DNA of 64,000 bases, taken from positions 1 to 64,000 of the forward strand of contig NZ_WBIR01000017.1 of assembly GCF_009749395.1 (NCBI RefSeq), given 5' to 3'. Source of the DNA: Agromyces salentinus. Lineage in GTDB: Bacteria; Actinomycetota; Actinomycetes; Actinomycetales; Microbacteriaceae. The notes under the pieces are model-generated. The model was not told the DNA's origin. It did not search any database and was given only the letters and a program-made list of their open reading frames with translations. The translations under genes and the position numbers were made by a program. Below, piece by piece: positions 7,617-14,219 of the stretch (its first letter is position 1; each line of letters opens with the position of its first letter).

Positions 7617-7740
7617 AGTTCAGCATGGCGCGCCGCCCCGCGATACTTCAACCGGGTCAGTCGATGAGGCGTCAGGCGATTCCGGCTGGCGAGACTCCCG
7701 ATAGATCCTTCCGCACCAGTAAATCGTCGTCACTTGCGCC

Positions 7741-7761
7741 CGCAGGCGGATCGGCTTGCGG
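7741..7761. repeat. Array repeat copy (class I)
   Basis: CGCAGGCGGATCGGCTTGCG then G. It lies between divergent genes, in the upstream region of gene 7793-8080. Confidence 0.65.
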
Positions 7762-7792
7762 CAACCTTGCCCTTGCGTGCATCGTGAGCGCC

Positions 7793-8080
7793 ATGGGCGA
7801 TTACTGGTCGATTGACGCAACAGGCCTCGACGAGGAGGACGCCAAGTACCTCGCAAGGGCGGCCGCGGAACTTCCCTCGGTCCTCGTCGCAACGCCGTTG
7901 GACCCTCGTCTCTGGCTCACTCGACATCTCGATGCCGACACCGTCCAGACGATCGTGCGCGGGCTGGAGGTAGCGATAGGAAGCGGGCAAGTTCCCGAGA
8001 ACGATCGACAGGACATACATGACGTCATCGACGACTTCGATGAATGGCTCTCTAGGTCCGATGAAGAATCGCGGTCCTGA
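7793..8080 (+). CDS. Hypothetical small acidic protein
   Basis: A 95-residue acidic cytosolic protein (MGDYWSIDATGLDEEDAKYL ...VIDDFDEWLSRSDEESRS) with no recognised domain. A GTG at 7784 is an alternative start. It occupies one cell of the array, between repeats at 7741 and 8143. Its size and acidity are like those of immunity proteins, but this is inference only. Confidence 0.5.
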   Translation: MGDYWSIDATGLDEEDAKYLARAAAELPSVLVATPLDPRLWLTRHLDADTVQTIVRGLEVAIGSGQVPENDRQDIHDVIDDFDEWLSRSDEESRS

Positions 8081-8142
8081 GCGACTCATTATCGGTTAGG
8101 GCTGTTATCGCGAACGGACCGCTGAGCGATCGGTGAACGCTC

Positions 8143-8163
8143 CGCAGGCGGATCCTTCTGCGA
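8143..8163. repeat. Array repeat copy (class I)
   Basis: CGCAGGCGGATCCTTCTGCG, between two convergent genes and 63 nt past the stop of the plus-strand one. Confidence 0.65.
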
Positions 8164-8215
8164 AGCGCTTGGATCGTTGGGTGTTCAGCAATCGTCCGAG
8201 CTGGCTAGATCCCCG

Positions 8216-8701
8216 TCATAGCTGGCTCACACGCGCGTTCGCGCTACCGATAAGCGTGTCAAGTGCCGCCCGCGCCGCCTGGCGGCGGGACTCCACATCC
8301 GTGACTGTCGCTGTCCCGGCGGAGATCTGTCGACAGAGGTCTATCAATTTGCCGCCCTCATCGCCCGTTGAACGATATTCCGCCGGGTTACCAACGAGCT
8401 GGAGCCGGTACAGCGCGATGCGAGCAGCTGTTCGACGATCGTAGGCATCCTGCCTTGCCTGTTCACGCGCATCGCCGGCTACCCCCTCAATCCGTTTCTT
8501 TGCGCGGTTATATTCGGCCTGCATAAGCGCTGTCACCGTCGTCAAGAGATCAGCCGCTGCGGTGATGTATTCCTCTCGTTGTCGATCACGTCTAGCTGCC
8601 GCCAATTGACGCTTACTGAGCTGGCTCTGTAGCGCGAAGGCGAGAGCCGCTCCGGATAGTGTGCCCAACACCGCTATGACGCTCGCCCAAATCACTTCCA
8701 T
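8216..8701 (-). CDS. Membrane-anchored coiled-coil hypothetical protein
   Basis: A 161-residue protein: one N-terminal TM helix (VIWASVIAVLGTLSGAALAF), then a basic amphipathic helix (SKRQLAAARRDRQREEYIT) and a helical C-terminal region ('LCRQISAGTATVTDVESRRQ'). The design parallels the protein at 7107-7616. No domain recognised. The stop faces the array repeat at 8143-8163. Confidence 0.5.
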   Translation of the reverse strand: MEVIWASVIAVLGTLSGAALAFALQSQLSKRQLAAARRDRQREEYITAAADLLTTVTALMQAEYNRAKKRIEGVAGDAREQARQDAYDRRTAARIALYRLQLVGNPAEYRSTGDEGGKLIDLCRQISAGTATVTDVESRRQAARAALDTLIGSANARVSQL

Positions 8702-8780
8702 GAAGGTCAGTGTCTACCCCACAGCCAATCTCAGCTACCTTCGCTGCGGGCCACCCACCACGCCCCGGCAGCGAGAGCGC

Positions 8781-8800
8781 TCAGGGATCGTCATCTGGAG
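8781..8800. repeat. Array repeat (class II, degenerate)
   Basis: TCAGGGATCGTCATCTGGAG, ending 4 nt from the stop codon of the leftward small gene 8805-8972. Confidence 0.35.
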
Positions 8801-8804
8801 CGGC

Positions 8805-8972
8805 TCAGGCCTCTGGATGCCGGCTGTGGTCCTCAAGGTCGGGCTCGGCGCGCAGCACGTCGGCGATCTCTTCCTCCGGCCGTGGCGGGATGGTTTCGTC
8901 AGCCTCGAGCTCGGGAACGCTCGGCTTCTCCGCGGACGGGACGTGGTGGTCAGAAGTGTTCTCATCGGACAC
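8805..8972 (-). CDS. Small acidic hypothetical protein
   Basis: A 55-residue, strongly acidic, probably disordered protein (MSDENTSDHHVPSAEKPSVP...EEEIADVLRAEPDLEDHSRH). The GTG at 8972 was chosen over the ATG at 8996 because GAAGGA lies about 7 nt upstream of it. A class II repeat lies immediately past the stop. No function can be assigned. Confidence 0.45.
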   Translation of the reverse strand: MSDENTSDHHVPSAEKPSVPELEADETIPPRPEEEIADVLRAEPDLEDHSRHPEA

Positions 8973-9123
8973 GGCGAATCCTTCGGTCGGCATCACCGAC
9001 AGCGTAGGCCGATGCTGATGCGGTTACCGAGCCAAATGGCTATTGTCAGCGGCATAACATCGGGCACGAACCGGGATCTTGCTTGGACGTCGCCCTCGGG
9101 AGGCGGCAAGGCGCAGGGGCATC

Positions 9124-9393
9124 ATGGACGATCAAGGAGCGAAGCCCTCGCTGATCATGCAGCGGATGGCGATCGAGCGCGTGCGGATCTTCGGCATCGG
9201 GTTGCTCGGCTTGAGCATCGTAGGGACGGTTTTTGGCGTGGTCCAGCTGATCGCGGGCGGCGGGTGGATTTTCGTGTTGCAGCTCGTCATCGGCGCCGTC
9301 CTCATCGGGTTCGCATCTTGGCAGCTCCGCACCGCGCGTCAGCGGCTCTCAGAGTTCGAGGCGAGAAACGGCCGAGATGCTGGGAAGCAATGA
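9124..9393 (+). CDS. Small two-TM membrane protein
   Basis: An 89-residue protein with two hydrophobic helices (IFGIGLLGLSIVGTVFGVVQ and WIFVLQLVIGAVLIGFASWQ) between charged ends (MDDQGAKPSLIMQRM..., LRTARQRLSEFEARNGR). The ATG at 9124 is preferred to an in-frame ATG at 9079; GGGG upstream could serve as a weak ribosome-binding site. Unrecognised family. Array repeats follow at 9408-9435. Confidence 0.55.
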   Translation: MDDQGAKPSLIMQRMAIERVRIFGIGLLGLSIVGTVFGVVQLIAGGGWIFVLQLVIGAVLIGFASWQLRTARQRLSEFEARNGRDAGKQ

Positions 9394-9407
9394 CCGCGGC
9401 TAGCTAG

Positions 9408-9435
9408 GCCGGATCGCCGCCGCTGTGAGGGATCC
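9408..9435. repeat. Array repeat, degenerate class I followed by class II
   Basis: CCGGATCGCCGCCGC (about 9410) is followed by GTGAGGGATCC (9425-9435). The pair sits between convergent genes. Confidence 0.4.
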
Positions 9436-9467
9436 ATCATGGGCGCCCAACGGGTCGTTCGTTCCGC

Positions 9468-9671
9468 TCATTCCTCGTAGTGAAGTAGGTCTCCGGGTTG
9501 GCAATCGAGGACGCGGCAGATCGCGTCGAGTGTGGAGAATCGCACCGCCTTCGCCCGACCGTTCTTGAGTACGGCGACGTTCGCCGGCGTGATACCGATC
9601 GCGTCGGCGAAGTCGCCGACGCTCATCCGGCGCTCGACGAGCATGCGGTCGATCGAGATGCGGATCGGCAT
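9468..9671 (-). CDS. XRE-family HTH regulator paired with DUF2975 protein
   Basis: A 67-residue Cro/CI-type DNA-binding protein (YozG-like). The helix-turn-helix spans 'MSVGDFADAIGITPANVAVL' and the C-terminus 'LDAICRVLDCQPGDLLHYEE' is typical of this short family. Its ATG overlaps the stop of the upstream DUF2975 gene (TGATG), the classic arrangement of this pair, in which the membrane protein is thought to control the regulator. A palindrome just upstream of the pair (10176-10194) is the likely autoregulatory operator. Confidence 0.85.
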   Translation of the reverse strand: MPIRISIDRMLVERRMSVGDFADAIGITPANVAVLKNGRAKAVRFSTLDAICRVLDCQPGDLLHYEE

Positions 9672-10165
9672 CAGATGACCTCCTCCAGCTCGGCACGCAT
9701 CAGCATCGCGCGCCGAAGCAGCGAACGGAGCACGAGAGTGACGCAGGTCAACACGACGAGGACGAGCACGACGATCACCTGAATGAGCCCCAGCGCCGGG
9801 CTGCCGGCCTGCCCGTTGCTGATTACCACGAAGCTGGTGATCACGAGCACGACAGTGCACGCGAGGGAGGTGACGAGCACGTCGACCCAGAGCAAGGACG
9901 TGCGGGCCAGCACCGTTCCGCGGTAGATGCGGTGCACGAGCAACGAGATCATCGCGAGCGCCACGAGCGCGAGAGCAATGAACGCAATCGCCAAGGCGAG
10001 CAGCGGACCGCGCAGATCCGCGTACTCAGGCAAGCTCGCCGCGACCTCCGCACTGATGCCGGGCAGGAGCACGAGCGCCCCAACACCAACGAAGAACAGC
10101 ACCGCCAAGAGCGACTGGGTGAAGATGACGAGACTGCGAGAGGGGCGCGGAAGGTCGAAATCCAT
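9671..10165 (-). CDS. DUF2975 family membrane protein
   Basis: A 164-residue protein with four TM helices (LVIFTQSLLAVLFFVGVGAL, PLLALAIAFIALALVALAMI, LLWVDVLVTSLACTVVLVIT, LIQVIVVLVLVVLTCVTLVL), the layout of DUF2975. It starts 11 nt downstream of a 7-bp inverted repeat and is translationally coupled to the XRE regulator. Such pairs are widespread in Firmicutes and Actinobacteria; their signal is unknown. The pair forms one unit of the array, bounded on the left by the repeats at 9408-9435. Confidence 0.8.
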   Translation of the reverse strand: MDFDLPRPSRSLVIFTQSLLAVLFFVGVGALVLLPGISAEVAASLPEYADLRGPLLALAIAFIALALVALAMISLLVHRIYRGTVLARTSLLWVDVLVTSLACTVVLVITSFVVISNGQAGSPALGLIQVIVVLVLVVLTCVTLVLRSLLRRAMLMRAELEEVI

Positions 10166-10175
10166 GCATCGATTG

Positions 10176-10194
10176 TCGATAGATCACCTATCGA
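10176..10194. promoter_or_regulatory. Putative operator of the DUF2975/XRE pair
   Basis: Perfect inverted repeat TCGATAG-atcac-CTATCGA, 11 nt upstream of the DUF2975 start codon. A further TCGAT half-site follows toward the gene. The position fits repression by the XRE protein encoded in the same transcript. Confidence 0.55.
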
Positions 10195-10245
10195 AAGTCA
10201 ATAGATGCAACCCATCGGTCGATTCCGTCTAGCCACGGTGGGTTT

Positions 10246-10275
10246 GAGCCCGGTAGTCGATCGGCCACCGGGCTC
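10246..10275. other. Hairpin between divergent genes
   Basis: GAGCCCGGT (10246-10254) and ACCGGGCTC (10267-10275) form a perfect 9-bp stem with a 12-nt loop. It lies between divergently transcribed genes, so it is not an obvious terminator; it may be a module boundary. Confidence 0.4.
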
Positions 10276-10316
10276 TGAATAGCAGCACGCGTGGTCACTG
10301 CCCTCGCATCCGCTTC

Positions 10317-10691
10317 ATGCGGGACGATCGACTCATGCGCGCGACATTGAGAAGCCTTGCCTTCGAGCCGGATCCGGCGAGTCTCTCCGCTGAGCCGACG
10401 GAATTCTATCTCCACGCTCGGTTGATCGTGGGCCCATCTGACGGCCCCGGTGAGGAGAGTTTCGAAGTCACCGTTTGCACGCCCCAGTGGCTAGCCCGCG
10501 CTTGCAGCGCAGCCGGTGGAATCTACGACGGCAGGCATCACCTAATCGTCAACCTCGACGAGTTCGACAAGCGAGCGCTCCAAGACTGGCTCGCACTCAG
10601 AGTGGAGCCCCTGGAAGGGGGCACCTGGACTGAGATCGCGGAACGCCTCGGTCGACTCGGCCACTGGGAGTTCGAGGACTACCGCCCTTGA
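10317..10691 (+). CDS. Imm8-like immunity protein
   Basis: A 124-residue protein. The core 'FYLHARLIVGPSDGPGEESF' followed by 'EVTVCTPQWLA' matches the Imm8 family (hypothetical polymorphic-toxin immunity proteins with ...R..IGP.D..GEESF...VCTP.WL). The C-terminus 'WTEIAERLGRLGHWEFEDYR' also fits. M7 (10335, MRATLRSLAF) is an alternative start. A class II array repeat follows 13 nt after the stop. No cognate toxin gene is adjacent, as expected for an orphan immunity gene. The family call is by motif memory. Confidence 0.7.
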   Translation: MRDDRLMRATLRSLAFEPDPASLSAEPTEFYLHARLIVGPSDGPGEESFEVTVCTPQWLARACSAAGGIYDGRHHLIVNLDEFDKRALQDWLALRVEPLEGGTWTEIAERLGRLGHWEFEDYRP

Positions 10692-10704
10692 GCCAGGCGC
10701 TCTG

Positions 10705-10722
10705 CTGAGGGATCGCATTGCG
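10705..10722. repeat. Array repeat (class II)
   Basis: CTGAGGGATCGCATTGCG, 13 nt past the stop of the Imm8-like gene; its second half resembles the TTGCGG arm of class I. Confidence 0.5.
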
Positions 10723-10765
10723 GCCTCGGCGATTCTCGCTTGGCCGGCCCCGCTAGCTTTGACGG

Positions 10766-11197
10766 ATGAACGTTCGTCCGGTCACTGGTGCGGTCTGCCT
10801 GATAGGTCTCTTCGCGCTCACGGGATGCGTCAGCCAACCTGCACCCGCATCAGAGCACGAAACGAAGATCGCCGTCACCGACGTGATCGACGGGGCCGGC
10901 ACTGCGTTCGGAGACGGCGACTTCGAAGCCTTCTGTCGTGAGCAGGCGGCAGATGTACCGATGTGCTTGAGCGACTCGCAATCTTGGTTGGATGCGAAGA
11001 GCGCGCCACCGTCGATTTCGTCAGTTTCCTTCACGATTGCTCCGTTTACCGACGACAGTCTCTTGGTCAGGTTCGAGGGAATCCTCTACGACGGGTCTGC
11101 CTTTTCATCCGAGACTGAGGCGTTGAGAACCAGTGACGGAGCCGTGCGACTCGTGCACCCGGTGTTCTGGGTGCCGCGCACGATGATTGCGGGTTAG
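10766..11197 (+). CDS. Putative lipoprotein
   Basis: A 143-residue protein with a signal peptide and lipobox (VTGAVCLIGLFALTGC, cleavage before Cys21). The mature part is small with a cysteine pair (AFCREQ..., PMCLSD) and ends in 'LVHPVFWVPRTMIAG'. The ATG at 10766 is preceded by TAGCTT (10754-10759) at 6 nt, so the transcript is probably leaderless. Family unrecognised. Flanked by array repeats on both sides. Confidence 0.65.
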   Translation: MNVRPVTGAVCLIGLFALTGCVSQPAPASEHETKIAVTDVIDGAGTAFGDGDFEAFCREQAADVPMCLSDSQSWLDAKSAPPSISSVSFTIAPFTDDSLLVRFEGILYDGSAFSSETEALRTSDGAVRLVHPVFWVPRTMIAG

Positions 11198-11248
11198 CCG
11201 AACGTGCACTGATCGGTGCCGCCGCCTCATCGTCGCCAAATAGATGCG

Positions 11249-11296
11249 GTCAGGGATCCGTCGACCGGACGGCCGCAAGCGGATCCGCCAGCGGGC
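11249..11296. repeat. Array repeat, composite class II + class I
   Basis: GTCAGGGATCCG (11249-11260) is followed 12 nt later by CCGCAAGCGGATCCGCCAGC (11273-11292). This is the clearest place where both repeat classes occur together as one roughly 48-bp element. Confidence 0.65.
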
Positions 11297-11310
11297 TGAC
11301 TCGCGCCCAC

Positions 11311-11397
11311 CTAGGAGACGGCTGAGTTGCCGAGGAGCCCGAGAACGTAGAGCACGATTAGCCCGGCGATAAGCAACACCGCGACCCCCAGGACCAC
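11311..11397 (-). CDS. Possible 28-residue single-TM peptide
   Basis: A GTG at 11397 opens a 28-codon frame coding for one long hydrophobic helix (VLGVAVLLIAGLIVLYVLGL) and ending LGNSAVS. A GGGTGG stretch upstream could be a ribosome-binding site. The stop is 14 nt from the repeat at 11273-11296, the same gene-then-repeat arrangement as its neighbours. Short and unconfirmed. Confidence 0.3.
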   Translation of the reverse strand: MVLGVAVLLIAGLIVLYVLGLLGNSAVS

Positions 11398-11456
11398 CCA
11401 CCCTTTCTCACACGACGACCCTACCGAGACGCCTTGCGGGTGATCGATGCGTGCCC

Positions 11457-11477
11457 GTGAGCGGATCGGCTTACGGC
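11457..11477. repeat. Array repeat copy (class I)
   Basis: GTGAGCGGATCGGCTTACGG then C; lies between divergent frames. Confidence 0.6.
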
Positions 11478-11587
11478 TAGCCCTGCGGAAGGTGGCGTGA
11501 GAGGCTCGCTCATGCGTCCGGCTCGCTTCGCGGGCTCTGCTGCACCGGACGACTCACTGTTCACACCAAGGTGCGGAGCTGAACCGT

Positions 11588-11839
11588 TTGGAACCGATCA
11601 ATACGTTCATTGAACTCTTCGCCGGATTTGCGGGCGTCGCACTCGGGCTGTGGCTCTTCTTCACGCGCGCAACACGCGCGCGCGAGACTCAGGAACGACT
11701 CGAGAGACTGCCGCGCCGCGTCGGCGAGACGAGCGCTCGGAGTTCGACGACCGGGACCTTTGCGCTGGTATCCGGATTCTTGGTGGTCCTGTCCGTTGGA
11801 CTGATACTCGACGCGGGTCGCCGACTTATCGCAGGCTGA
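11588..11839 (+). CDS. Small two-TM membrane protein
   Basis: An 83-residue protein with hydrophobic helices near both ends (FIELFAGFAGVALGLWLFFT and FALVSGFLVVLSVGLILDAG) and a basic central loop rich in Arg. The TTG at 11588 is used because GGAG lies about 9 nt upstream and no ATG or GTG fits. An array repeat follows 35 nt after the stop. Function unknown. Confidence 0.5.
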   Translation: MEPINTFIELFAGFAGVALGLWLFFTRATRARETQERLERLPRRVGETSARSSTTGTFALVSGFLVVLSVGLILDAGRRLIAG

Positions 11840-11874
11840 ACAAAACTCGACCGAACCCCCACAAAGCGGGTGCC

Positions 11875-11899
11875 GTTAGCGGATCCGTTTGCGGGCAAC
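11875..11899. repeat. Array repeat copy (class I)
   Basis: GTTAGCGGATCCGTTTGCGG then GCAAC; the flanking GTT/AAC extends the dyad. Lies past the stop of gene 11588-11839. Confidence 0.7.
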
Positions 11900-12104
11900 C
11901 GTTCATGGACCGGCATCCGAAGTGGTTTATGAGGAGCGCTTCTGGGTTGGGCTGGTGACAGCTCACACTTCGCTGCCAACACGGGTCGGCTTGGGCGGTC
12001 CCGGGCTTGAAGGGCGACAAGGAACTACGACTGCCCTGGGTGGAGTCGACTCGTTTGAGCCCTTCCTATCGAACGTGTCGGTGATCACCGCTAGCGTCGG
12101 ATGC

Positions 12105-12521
12105 GTGATCGAGATAGCCCGGACCCGCCGCTCATCTTCCGCCCCAGCCGTGCTGTTCTTCGAGCGCTGGTGCGCCATCGAGACGCACCCCGAGTGGGCG
12201 CCGAGCATGGAGTATTTCCGGTTGTCCGAGCCCTTCGGCATCGGGGCGCGCGGGGTGCTGAGGGCGGTCGGGGGTGAGGAAGCGCCGTTCCGCGTCACGG
12301 CGGTCGGACCCGGGTTCGTCTACGCCGATACGACGGAACTCGGTGAGGTGGAGCTGACAGTGCATCACGAGGCCGTCGACGGATTCGACGGAACACACGT
12401 CGAGCTCTCGGCATGGCTGGTTGGTCCGGGCGAAGAGGAGTGGGCGCGCCGAATGTCTGCCGAGGTCCAGGACAGCCTCGAGCGCGACCTAGCCGCGCTC
12501 GCGGCGCTGCTTGAGAAGTAG
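12105..12521 (+). CDS. SRPBCC (polyketide cyclase-like) family protein
   Basis: A 138-residue START/SRPBCC-fold protein. 'VLFFERWCAIETHPEWAPSM' is the typical N-terminal helix after beta-1 (..VF..W.D...PEWAP), followed by 'SEPFGIGARGVLRAVGGEEA' and a long C-terminal helix 'RMSAEVQDSLERDLAALAAL'. Such proteins bind hydrophobic ligands; here the ligand is unknown. The frame is open to 11889, but the family N-terminus and a TAGCGT box (12092-12097) favour the GTG at 12105. The 205 bp between the repeat at 11899 and this start hold nothing recognisable. Confidence 0.7.
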   Translation: MIEIARTRRSSSAPAVLFFERWCAIETHPEWAPSMEYFRLSEPFGIGARGVLRAVGGEEAPFRVTAVGPGFVYADTTELGEVELTVHHEAVDGFDGTHVELSAWLVGPGEEEWARRMSAEVQDSLERDLAALAALLEK

Positions 12522-12688
12522 CGGCAGTCGGCGAGAACGGTCGCCGTGTGGGATCGGCAACCGCTCCAGCGTGTTTGTTCAAGGTTGTTACAGGGGCATG
12601 TCAGTTTCGATCATCGAGATGCTTTGTGTGCGAAGTTGAGCGCGGGCGCACCGTCGCCCTGAGAATGCTCACCGGAACCGGAGGAATG

Positions 12689-12955
12689 ATGAATCGTTTG
12701 AGAAAGTCGGTTGTCAGCAGCGTTGTAGGGCTTGTCCTCGTTGGAGCTTCACTGGTCACTGCAGCTCCTGCGATGGCGGCCACACAGGTGACGAGTTGGA
12801 TTCAAAAACCGACAAAGAGCGGGTGCCTCTCCGCGATGGAGGGGACGGTCAGGTCGGCATCCTATTCGGGATATACCAACATCCGGTCGAGCGGGTGTTA
12901 CTACCTGTCGACCCGGAAGGTTTGGGAAGGCTGGGTGTCGTATACCAAGCCGTGA
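12689..12955 (+). CDS. Small secreted protein
   Basis: An 88-residue preprotein with a clear Sec signal peptide (MNRLRKSVVSSVVGLVLVGA...APAMA, cleavage near residue 30). The mature peptide is about 58 residues with two cysteines (KSGCLSAMEG, RSSGCYYLS) that probably form a disulfide. GGAGGA precedes two consecutive ATGs (12686 and 12689); the second is used. It resembles small secreted lactococcin-972-like or unknown actinobacterial peptides in size only; no family is claimed. No immunity or transport gene is coupled to it. Confidence 0.55.
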   Translation: MNRLRKSVVSSVVGLVLVGASLVTAAPAMAATQVTSWIQKPTKSGCLSAMEGTVRSASYSGYTNIRSSGCYYLSTRKVWEGWVSYTKP

Positions 12956-13070
12956 TCGACCCCTGGATCAAGGTGGAGGGACCGCCACTCGCAGCGTGAC
13001 GTGGCGCTTCTAGCTCAATGCGGCGGCCGCGCCGATCGGATTCGAGCACGAAGGTGCCTCTGTAGGGCGA

Positions 13071-13106
13071 GGAGTTAGGGGCGGCGAATCCGCCGCCCCT
13101 AACTCC
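13071..13106. terminator. Strong hairpin, probable bidirectional terminator
   Basis: GGAGTTAGGGGCGGCG (13071-13086) pairs perfectly with 13091-13106 around the loop AATC. There is no U-tract, as is common in high-G+C actinobacteria. Confidence 0.6.
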
Positions 13107-13125
13107 CGCCGACATCAGGTCGGCC

Positions 13126-13150
13126 CGCATCCGGATCCGCTTGCGGGCCG
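13126..13150. repeat. Array repeat copy (class I, last copy)
   Basis: CGCATCCGGATCCGCTTGCG then GGCCG. I found no further copies to the right of this point. Confidence 0.7.
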
Positions 13151-13322
13151 TGGCGGGCCACTCGCCGATGCCGGCCAAGGTGTAGGAATGTGCCATCTAC
13201 CGCGGAATTCCGCCCGCTCCGCCGCGGGCGAATGCCGTGGATCCGGCGCAATGGCGACAACTCCGAGCGGAACCTGCAGCGGGCGCGGGAGCGGGCGCCC
13301 ACGTCTGACGGCGTCGGGACGG

Positions 13323-13350
13323 GCGGGCGGATGCCGCGGCATCCGCCCGC
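13323..13350. terminator. Perfect 28-nt palindrome downstream of the dehydrogenase gene
   Basis: GCGGGCGGATGCCG (13323-13336) mirrors CGGCATCCGCCCGC (13337-13350). It lies 28 nt past the stop of the leftward gene 13379-14170 and belongs to the GGATGCCGC/GCGGCATCC hairpin type seen at several operon ends here. Confidence 0.55.
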
Positions 13351-13378
13351 TCACCGCGTCGTCGTCGTGCGGCGCGAC

Positions 13379-14170
13379 CTACTTCGGCTGCATGCGGATC
13401 GCGCCGTCGAGGCGGATCGTCTCGCCGTTCAGCAGCGGGTTCTCGACGACGTGGCGCACGAGCGCCGCGTACTCGGCCGGCGTGCCCATGCGGGACGGGT
13501 GCGGAATCTGCTCCTCGAGCGAGGCCTGCACCTCGGGCGGCATGCCCGCCATCATCGGCGTCTGCATGATTCCCGGCGCGATCGTCACGACGCGCACGAG
13601 CAGCTTCGAGAGGTCGCGCGCGAGCGGCAGGGTCATCGCCACGACCCCGCCCTTCGACGCCGAATAGGCCGCCTGCCCGATCTGCCCGTCGAAGGCCGCG
13701 ACCGACGCCGTGTTCACGATGACGCCGCGCTCCGCGGTCTCAGGCACCCCAGGCAGCGCCTGCGCGAGCACGGGCTCGTTGGCCGCCATCGCGGCCGCCG
13801 CGAGCCGCGCGACGTTGAACGTGCCGATGAGGTTGATGCGGATCGTGCGCTCGAACGCCTCGAGCGCCATCGGGCCGTCGCGGCCGACCGTGCGCCCGGC
13901 CGTCGCGATGCCCGCGCAGCTCACGGCGATGCGCAGGGGCGCGCGCTCCTGCACGAGGTCGATCGCGGCCTGCACGGAAGCCTCGTCCGTGACATCCGCC
14001 GGCGCGAAGCGCACCCGCTCGCCGAGCTCGTGCGCGGTCTGCTCGCCCGGCGACCCGGGGAGGTCGAGGATGACGACCTCGACACCCGCGGCGGCGAGCA
14101 CGGAGGCCGTGCCGCGCCCCAGGCCGGAAGCGCCTCCGGTGACGATCGCGCCTGCGTCGGTCAGCTGCAT
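13379..14170 (-). CDS. 3-hydroxyacyl-CoA dehydrogenase-type SDR
   Basis: A 263-residue short-chain dehydrogenase related to the HSD10 (type II 3-hydroxyacyl-CoA dehydrogenase) group. Motifs: [10 protein letters not shown] cofactor loop, Asp after beta-2 ([11 protein letters not shown] preference), SCAG in place of [18 protein letters not shown] and YSASKGG catalytic Tyr/Lys, and a '[19 protein letters not shown]' tail characteristic of HSD10-like enzymes. It oxidises 3-hydroxyacyl-CoA to 3-ketoacyl-CoA in the cytosol. It lies 49 nt downstream of the thiolase gene with its own GAAGGGA site; together they catalyse the last two steps of beta-oxidation. Confidence 0.85.
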   Translation of the reverse strand: MQLTDAGAIVTGGASGLGRGTASVLAAAGVEVVILDLPGSPGEQTAHELGERVRFAPADVTDEASVQAAIDLVQERAPLRIAVSCAGIATAGRTVGRDGPMALEAFERTIRINLIGTFNVARLAAAAMAANEPVLAQALPGVPETAERGVIVNTASVAAFDGQIGQAAYSASKGGVVAMTLPLARDLSKLLVRVVTIAPGIMQTPMMAGMPPEVQASLEEQIPHPSRMGTPAEYAALVRHVVENPLLNGETIRLDGAIRMQPK

Positions 14171-14219
14171 GTGGTGGGTCCCTTCGGATGCGGATGGTGG
14201 GTGGCCGGAGCCGGTCGGT

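Larger units (their letters stand above)
12956..13378. other. 423-bp intergenic region between convergent genes
   Basis: Contains a 16-bp perfect hairpin (13071-13106), the last class I array repeat (13126-13150) and a 28-nt palindrome (13323-13350). No gene is seen. This is the right-hand boundary of the array. Confidence 0.6.

Noticed and set aside
2791..13150. Classical integron with attC sites
   Set aside because: The repeats lack the RYYYAAC/GTTRRRY boxes, genes lie on both strands, and no IntI gene is present in the window. The integron-like layout is kept as an observation only.
2791..13150. CRISPR array
   Set aside because: The repeats are 180 to more than 1000 nt apart with genes between, not regularly spaced with short spacers; no cas genes.
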